This document shows positions 57,016-64,000 of a stretch of DNA of 64,000 nt, in pieces. The stretch's first letter is position 1. Each line of letters starts with the position of its first letter. Source of the stretch: Heterocephalus glaber (taxonomy: Eukaryota > Chordata > Mammalia > Rodentia > Bathyergidae); contig NW_004624795.1 of NCBI RefSeq assembly GCF_000247695.1, positions 3,027,307 through 3,091,306 on the forward strand. Reading direction: 5' to 3'. The position numbers were made by a program, and so were the translations under genes. Under the pieces are notes generated by a model. The model saw only the letters and a list, made by a program, of their open reading frames with translations, had not been told where the DNA came from and did no database searches.

Positions 57016-57420
57016 CCGCCTAGCCCTCCGCCCCGCGCCCTGTCGCCCGCCCCGCCGGCGCTCGCCTCAGCCGCCCCGCGCCTCCATGTTCCCCGCGCGC
57101 CCGCGGAGGGGCGGAAGGAAGCGTCCGACCGCGCCGGGAGGGGGTCTGCCGCCGCCCCGGGGGTCTCCGCCGCGCCCGCCCCTCCCCCACAGCCACCCCC
57201 GGCGCCTCCGCGTTTCCCTTTAAAAAACGGAGCCGCTCGCCGTCGCCGCCGCTGCCGCGGGCCGCAGAGCGCATGCGCGAGGAGGGCCGGGCTGGCGGGG
57301 AGGCGGGAAGAGGGAGGGGCCGCGCTATTGTGCAAGGGTCCGCCCGGCCGGGGGCAGGGGCGGCGGAGGCCTCTCGGGGCACGGGGTCCGCCTGGGGTGG
57401 CGATGTCCTGAGCACCCCGC

Positions 57421-57790
57421 CCTGCGTGGGCACGGAAGGCCCGGTGCCCCCTGGGCCCCTGGGATGTAGGGCCTTGTGGGCGCCCTGCGCTGCCCACCGG
57501 CCCAGGAGAGAATCGGCCCTTTGTCCCCAAGGATCCAGACCAGAAACCCCGCAGCAGCCTCTAGGGTCCCGGAGGCAGGACAGTCCCTGAGGTGTGCGGC
57601 CCGGGGAGTGGAGGCAACAGCGTCCATTGGAGGAATTGCCAGCTCCCCACATTCCCTCCCCAGGCCACCTGCCGGCACGCTGAGCCGCGCTGTAGAGGGG
57701 GAAGGGCCTCTGGAAGGGTTTCCCCCTTCACGGGGAGTTGAGGACTTCGGGTCATCTCTTGGAGCTCTCCTTACTAGTTATGTGGGCTCA
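57421..57790. other. unique upstream flank of MSL1
   Basis: GC-moderate unique sequence next to the MSL1 island. Plus-strand open frames have no recognised family. Divergent transcription is possible but not shown. Confidence 0.4.
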
Positions 57791-60700
57791 GTTTTCCTTT
57801 TTCCTTTTTGTCAGGGTCTCAATATGTTGTCCAGGGTGCTCTTGAACTCACTACACAGCCCAGACTGGCCCCCCCCCAAATCCCAGCGATCCTCCTGCTT
57901 CAGCCTACCGGTCTCTGGGTTCACAGGCCTTGGCCACCGTACCTGACCTGGTTTCCAGGCTCCTTTTGCGTGTGTGTGTGTGTGTGTGTTCATTTCCAAC
58001 CAACTTTAGCAAGCAAGTGCTCACAGAGTTTCCTCGTTGTAGAAAAAGATTTTTTTAAGTTTAATTGGTTTTCTTTTTTTCCAAGTGTGCTTTTAAAAAT
58101 CTATAGGTAGGGCCAGGATTTAGCTCAGTGGTTCCGGCGCCTGCCTCACAAGCACAGGGTCCCGAATTTGATCCCCGGTACCAAAAAAAAAAACCACCAA
58201 AAAACAACTAGGCAAACTGAGAAGACTTAACACTCTCTGGCCTGATGCAAAAGTCTCCAATTAAAACTGTCTCTGATTAAAAAAAAAAACAAAACCCAAA
58301 ACCAAAAATCTGTCTCTGTCTTATGAGGCCAAAGCATGAGGCCCTGGAAAGAGAGGGTGAAGTCAAGAAGGCCTCAGGCCTGTCCACCAGACTCGTGCCT
58401 CACGTCTGCAAGGAACCGGTGGTCTTCCCGACCAGAGGAATCAACGGTGGAGGGAGGGAGGCTTGTGGAATGGAATTTTGGGCAGTGTGAAGACTTTGTA
58501 GACCACTGTACACTGACTGAGGAGGCTCCCAAAGGGTGTCTTCCTGAACTCACCCGCTTCCTCAAAGTCTTATCTGTACCCAGCTGGGTGTCTCATTGCC
58601 TTTTTTTTTTTTGGTACCAGGGATCGAACTCAGGTCCTTGTGCTTGCGAGGCAGGCGGCAGAACCACTGAGCTAAATCCCTGGCCCTCATTGACTTTTTT
58701 TAGACAAGGTCTCGATGTGTAGCTCAAGCTGACCTTGAGCTCACTATGTAGCCCATGCTGGCTTCGAACGCCTCAGACTCCAGGGTGCTGGGATGACAGG
58801 TGTGCGCCACCACACCCAGCAATACTTCAAACCTACATCTAAAATCAAGTTCCTGATCCAAATCATGGCACAAAAATTAAAAAATAAAATCAAGTTCCTG
58901 AATTCCATCCATCCAAATTCTTCCTCTCTTTTTCTGACACCCCATATCCCATAAGCTAGCCAATCCTATTGCCCTTCATAATACGTATTTAGGCCACGGA
59001 TATAGTTCAACAGCGCAGCGCCTGCCTGGCGAGCTCAAGGCCATGAGTTTGATTCCCAGTACCAAAAAATTAAAAAAATATATATATATGATATCCAAAA
59101 TCCTACAGCTTCTCAACAACCTCCATAATTTCCACCATGGTTTAAGCTACAAGCTTTTTCTTTTTTTAATCGAAGTATCCATTTAATTGGTCTCTTGGTT
59201 CCAACCCAGACCTTCTCCGCCTCAGTCTGCTCTTAGCAGCCAGATGAGGTAGCTGAGTTCATGGTTTTTTTCTGCCCCAAACTCTCACACGGCTTCGAAT
59301 CTCACTTAGAGCGACTGGAGCCAAAGTAAAATCAACTATCTGCATGGTCTGTAGGCTTTCCACCCCCAGGTATTGCTTGCTCTCTGGCTTAGCTGTTCCT
59401 GCTCTTTTTTTTTTTCTGAGACAGAATCTGGCTATGTACTTCAGGCTGGCTTTGAACTCACTACATAGCCCAGGCAGACCTTGAACTCAAAGTGATCTTC
59501 TTTCCTTAACCTCCAGAGTCTTGAGGTTACAGGTGTGTACCCCCGTGCCTGACAGTCATATAATATTAATATAAAAAATAATGAAGGGGCCGGGGATTTA
59601 GCTTAGTGGTTCCACCGCCTGCCTTGCAAGCAGAAGGAACCAAGTTCGATCCTCGGTACCAAAAAAACAAAACAAAACAAAAAAAAAAACAGGTAAGAGC
59701 CAAAGCTCTGGAGCCAGGTGTGGTGGTGCATGACAGCAACTCCAGAACTTGGGAGGCTGAAACAGGAGGATCACCATGAGTTTGAGGCCAGCTGGGGCTA
59801 CAGAGTGAATTCAAGTCCAGCCTGCACAGCATACTGAGACCCTGTCTCAAAAATCCTAAATAGTGCCTGCTTGGCAAGCGGAAGGTCCTGAGTTAGATTC
59901 GCAGTACTGGAAAAAAAAAATCCTAATAAATGAGATAGCCCATTTATAGTGTGTATTGTAGTTATGTGGCACCTTACTATTTTTTTCCTTCAACATCGGG
60001 GATTGAACCCAAAATGTTCACACTGAGCTAAATCCCCAGCCCTTATTTTTCATTTTGAAGACAGAATCTCACTAAGTCACGAAGTTGCCTGGGCTGACCC
60101 AGAACTTGCAGTTCCGCTGGTTCAGCCTCCTAGAGCTACAGGATTACAGCAGTGTGATGCCTCATTAGTGTCAATCAGCAGAATGTATGTGGGGGGGAGG
60201 TGGAGGAGAGGGAGGAGTTTATGGTCAAGATTTGTAAGCAGAGTAGGTGGCAATTCCATGAAAAGGTTACCTGTGTGTTCTTCCTCTCCAGACCAAGTGT
60301 GGTCCCAAACCAGCATTATTAGCATTGGCGGGGAAACTTGCTGTATATTCAAATTAGATAAGCAAATCTTCCCGGACCTCACAATCACAAACTTTGCCAG
60401 GGGATTTGGCAGTCACTGTTCTAAGGAGCCAAGTGATTCCATCCGGTGCCCTTGGACTTGAAAAACACTGCTCGGGAGTGCACTGTCACACCTTTTTTTC
60501 CCTCCCCTTTTCCAGTGCTGGGATGGAAGCCAGGCCCCTGTCCATGCTAGGTCAGTGCGGGGGTCACTGAGGAGCAAAGCTTCCAGCCCTGCCTACTATT
60601 CTTTTTCTTTTTTCTGGTTCTGGGGATCGAACTCAGGACCTTGTGCTTGTGAGGCAGGTGCAGTGCCACTGAGCTAAATCCCCAGCCCCTGCCCACTATT

Positions 60701-61930
60701 CTTAAAGGACCACAGAGCGACTTCGAGGGCCTTGGGACCTTTTTTGCACTCCTCAGTTCCGCCACTGTGGTCCAAAAGAAGACCCTCACTCCCCACCTGG
60801 CTAGTTGAGGGTGGAGCTTTCACCTACCAATCCAGAGGCCAAGAGTTTGATCCCCAGCACCACCAAAAGCAAAAGGAAACAAGCAGCCTCGGTAAAGGAC
60901 ATGAATGTGGCCCTGGACCAGTACAACCTTATTATATGAAATTTAATTTTCATGTCATTTAGTATTTTTCTTTTTTGGTACCAGGGATCAAACTCAGGAC
61001 CTTGCACTTGCGAGGTAGGCGCCGGAACCACTGAGCTAAATCCCCAGCCCATCATTTAGTATTTTTAAATTTTCAACTACTTAATAGGTCTTAGAGCCAG
61101 GAATGGTGGCACACAGTGTGATCCCAACACTCAGGGAGCTGAGGCAGGAAGATCATCGCAAGTTTGAGGTCAGCCTGGGGTACAGAGGGAGTTCAAGGCC
61201 AGCCTGAACTAGTTTCTAGTTTCTCACTAGAAACTGCCTCAAAAAACAAACAGAGGTCTCAATAAGGGGAAGACAAGGCCGAGGACACCGTGTTTAGGGG
61301 CCATAAACCAAGTCCCTAAATAATGCTCTATCTTATCCCAAATGGGATAACGCATCGTTTTTGCCTTCTGGCTAAGGGTGAGGATAAAGCCAACCCTTTC
61401 AGCCAGGACTGGTGGTGTGCGCCTGTGATCCCAGCACTTGGGAGGCTGAGGGTGGAAGATCCCAAGTTCGTGGCCAGCCTGGGCTACACAGTGAGTTCCA
61501 GGCTAGCTAGAACTACACAGAGACCTTCTTTTGAAAAAGCCAACCTTGGGCCAGGGATTTAGCTCAGTGGTTCCGCCACCTGCCTCACAAGTGCAAAGTC
61601 CCGAGTTTGATCCCTGGTACCAAAAAATAAGTAAATAAAAAATAAAAAAGCCAACCTTGGGGCCGGGGATTTAGCTCAGTGGTTCTACTGCCTGCTCGAA
61701 AGCGCAAGGACCCAAGTTTGATCCCCAGTACCAAAACAAAATAATAATAATAATAACAAACCCAATCTTTTCACCATCCCTCTTGAACTTTTTTTGAGAT
61801 GGTGTTCAAGGCTGGTTTTGAACTTGCTATGTAGCCCACACTGGCTTTGAACTCACGGTGATCCTCCTGCCTCAGCCTCCTGAGTACCAGGATTACAGGC
61901 ATGTGTCACAGCCGGCTCCCTCTCGATTTT
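57790..61930. repeat. SINE-dense intergenic block upstream of MSL1
   Basis: B1-like: 57810-57950, 58695-58820, 59420-59550, 60055-60155 (degenerate) and 61790-61915 (minus); 59715-59850, 61095-61240 and 61402-61530 (plus). ID-like: 58109-58190, 58990-59070, 59588-59670, 61552-61630 and 61662-61745 (plus); 58611-58687, 60614-60690 and 60975-61050 (minus). A TG tract is at 57969-57990. The ID at 61552 is flanked by AAAGCCAACCTTGG on both sides. Unique stretches 58200-58600, 59080-59400 and 60160-60600 show no gene. Confidence 0.8.
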
Positions 61931-62069
61931 GCACAGAATGTCAAAATTCCAAGTCTATGACCTCCATCCATTCTCTGAAAGGAATATGCTCATAGTGTAG
62001 AAAAGGCACAGAGCAAGCCCTTTTACCTGCCTGGGTTGTGGTTTTTCCAGGGCCCCCCCCCAAAAAAGT

Positions 62070-62180
62070 GGCTGGGCAAAGAGCTGGATGCCTGTAATCC
62101 CAGCACTGGGGAGGCTGAAGCAGGAGGAGGTCGGCGAGTCTGAGGCACCCTGGGCTACACACCAAGATCCTGTGTCAAGA
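62070..62180 (+). repeat. B1-like SINE
   Basis: Degenerate 7SL-type body with TGCCTGTAATCCCAGCACTG, just before the orphan CpG island. Confidence 0.75.
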
Positions 62181-62229
62181 ACAATACATTTTTTTAAAAA
62201 ATGGAAACAGTTCACCCATAAGGTCTTTT

Positions 62230-62820
62230 CCAGCTTTGCAACTACGAAGCTGCGGCTTCCCTGCTCCAGCAGAGCAGAGGCAGGGAGTAAAGCAGAGGCT
62301 GGCGCTGGCGGTGTCCCAGGCACAGGCTTCCCGGGGCGGCTTCCTGAGGCTCCGGAAAGGTAAACAGGGACCGAGCTGCAGGCTGGCATCAGCCCAGCCC
62401 GCAGCCGACGAGAGCGGGCAGGGGGCCCTCTTTCCCTCCTCGCGAGCTGGGGCCGCGGGGCCCGCACACCCGGCCGCAACTCCCCGATCCACGCGCCCCT
62501 AGCAGGGCCTCCCCAGAAGTGGCGCCCCGCCCCCCAGGCCTCCCCCAGAAAACCCCGGCAGCAGCGGGCACTGCGCGCCTCCCGCGGCCCCGCCAAAACT
62601 TCCAGCACGCCCCGCCCACTCCACGTGGCCTTGCCTTCCCTGTCCCAGCAGCCCCCGCGAGAACCCCAGCCCAGCACGTGATCGATTGTTGTATTTTCTT
62701 CTCGGGGCGCCTGGGTAGGTGGCACCCGCTGGCGTTTGAACAAGAGCGCCGCCTTCAGGCAGATGGTGGGACAGCACGCGGGGCGGGGGCGGGGCCTTGA
62801 GTACAATAGGGCAAGGCGTC
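62230..62820. promoter_or_regulatory. orphan CpG island
   Basis: GC- and CpG-rich unique sequence about 5 kb upstream of MSL1, with no recognised exon on either strand. It contains a palindromic E-box CACGTG at 62675-62680 followed by ATCGATTG. It could be an alternative promoter or enhancer for MSL1 or the next gene outside the window (NR1D1 in human order). Confidence 0.5.
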
Positions 62821-62889
62821 TGCTTCTGCTTACTATGGTTTAATAGCCACTTAGTTCCCCAGTTCATAACTTTAACAATTCACCATTGA

Positions 62890-63885
62890 AAGATGAGACA
62901 GCCGGGCGTGGTGGCCCATGCTTGTAATCCCAGGACTCGTGAGGCTGAGACAGAAGTACCTCGAGTTCGAGGCCAGCCTGGACTACATAATATGTTCAGG
63001 GCCAGCCTGAACTACAAAGGGAGCGACTCTGCCTCAAAAAAACAAAAAACAAAAAAAAGGGAAGGTGAGACACAGCCGGGCATGGTGGCATACGCCTGTA
63101 ATCCCAGCACTCGGGACCCTGAGGCAGGAGGATTGCCGCCAATTCGAGGCCAGCCTGGGCTACATAGTGAGTTCAAGCCCAGCCTGAACCAGCCAGAACT
63201 ACAGAGTGAGACCCTGTCTCAAAAAGAAAGAAAAAAAGATGAGACAGAGCCAGGTGCAGTGCCCCGCCCTGTAATCTCAGTCCTCCAGGAAGCTGAGGCA
63301 GGGGGATGGCAAATTACAAACCCAGCCTGACCAATTTAAAATCAAGGAAAAGTCCTGGCGTGGTGGTGCATGCCTATAAACCCAGAACTCAGGCGGCTGA
63401 GGCAGAAGGATCGCTGAGAGTTCGAGCCCAGTCTGGGCCACATAGTGAGTTCAAAGTCAGTCTGAACTACAAAACGAGACCGTGTCTCCAAAAAAGAAAG
63501 AAAACACAGTCTCTCCCTCTTTCAGATTGGGAACATTTGTCCTGGGTGGGAAGAGCCCCAGGAAGTCCAGTAGGAAGCCTCGCTGCACTGAATAAACATG
63601 CTAAGCAGGAAACGCTGCAAAACAGGTCACATGAAGCCAAGAGGGAACCAGTTTCCTTGGGAAAAAGTCTGACTTAGGCTCTGTCCATTTTCACCCCACA
63701 TGGTCTGTGGAATTGAGTTGGATAGGAAACTGGGGGTAAGGAAGGTGCCTCAGTAATATGAGATGGGAAGAGTAATTTTTTTTTAAAGACAGGGTCTCAC
63801 TATGGCCTTGAACTCATGGTGATCCTCCTGCCTCAGCCTCCCCAGTGCTGGGATTAGAGACTTGTGCCACCACTCCCAACACTTG
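62890..63885. repeat. tandem run of B1-like SINEs
   Basis: Four consecutive plus-strand B1-like copies at 62900-63035, 63075-63230, 63250-63345 and 63353-63495, then a minus-strand copy at 63787-63880. The unique interval 63500-63780 and the end 63886-64000 hold nothing recognised. Confidence 0.8.
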
Positions 63886-64000
63886 AAGTGTAAATTTAAA
63901 ATCAGAATTATCGTGGGGCTATTTGTCCTTCCAAAGTCACAGAGATCGTGAATAGCCGATGGCCCAAGAACTTCAAGCCTCGCAGCTCATGGTCAGGGAC

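Larger units (their letters stand above)
55850..57420 (-). promoter_or_regulatory. MSL1: CpG island, MSL1 promoter and exon 1
   Basis: Extremely GC- and CpG-rich on both sides of the gap. Minus-strand transcription should start between the gap and about 57.3 kb; the core promoter may be partly within the N run. Confidence 0.7.

Noticed and set aside
55767..57530. 587-codon frame across the N gap
   Set aside because: N runs are read as open; the MSL1 frame is a different one.
1..64000. CRISPR array, operon, phage or bacterial mobile system
   Set aside because: The repeats are dispersed SINEs without spacers, and the genes are spliced mammalian genes; nothing prokaryotic was seen.

Overview
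This is a eukaryotic nuclear window from a mammal, almost certainly a rodent. It has spliced genes with GT-AG introns, CpG-island promoters, three runs of N (assembly gaps) and a very dense load of two short interspersed repeats. One repeat is 7SL-derived and B1-like. The other is tRNA-Ala-derived and ID/BC1-like, with an A box (TAGCTCAGTGG), a B box (GAGTTCGATCC) and an A-rich tail. The ID form looks like a lineage-specific subfamily, and a hystricomorph such as an African mole-rat is my best guess from the repeats alone (low confidence).

Three protein-coding genes, all on the minus strand, were recognised by translating exons and matching them to well-known vertebrate proteins. RAPGEFL1 (coding 9237-18289) is a Rap-GEF-like protein. 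CASC3/MLN51/Barentsz (coding 24072-40914) is a core exon-junction-complex subunit. MSL1 (coding 45328 into the gap at 56446) is the scaffold of the MSL histone H4K16 acetyltransferase complex. In human 17q21 the order is MSL1-CASC3-RAPGEFL1-WIPF2, all on one strand, so the window shows conserved synteny in reverse. The CpG island at about 3.6-4.5 kb is therefore the best candidate for the WIPF2 promoter and non-coding first exon, with 1-4258 as WIPF2 intron.

Layout: 1-4.5 kb, repeats plus the putative WIPF2 5' end; 4.5-7.8 kb, intergenic; 7.8-18.7 kb, RAPGEFL1 (coding exon 10 is lost in the gap at 10840-11094); 18.7-21.5 kb, compact intergenic DNA with two inverted RFX-type X-boxes; 21.5-41.2 kb, CASC3, whose long intron 3 carries an old L1 fragment, a solo LTR-like element and many SINEs; 41.2-42.9 kb, a decayed plus-strand retrocopy-like unit between the CASC3 promoter and the MSL1 3' end; 42.9-57.4 kb, MSL1 (first ~88 residues lost in the gap); 57.4-64 kb, SINE-rich intergenic DNA with an orphan CpG island at about 62.2-62.8 kb.

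The exon maps check internally: intron phases close in every gene, giving about 652 aa for RAPGEFL1 (if exon 10 is 91 nt), exactly 702 aa for CASC3, and 526 visible aa of MSL1. The most notable points are a U12-type (minor spliceosome) AT-AG intron in RAPGEFL1, a CASC3 3'-UTR intron predicted 40 nt after its own stop codon, a 12-bp-periodic array of CRE motifs at the CASC3 promoter, and the X-box pair. No new multi-gene system was found.
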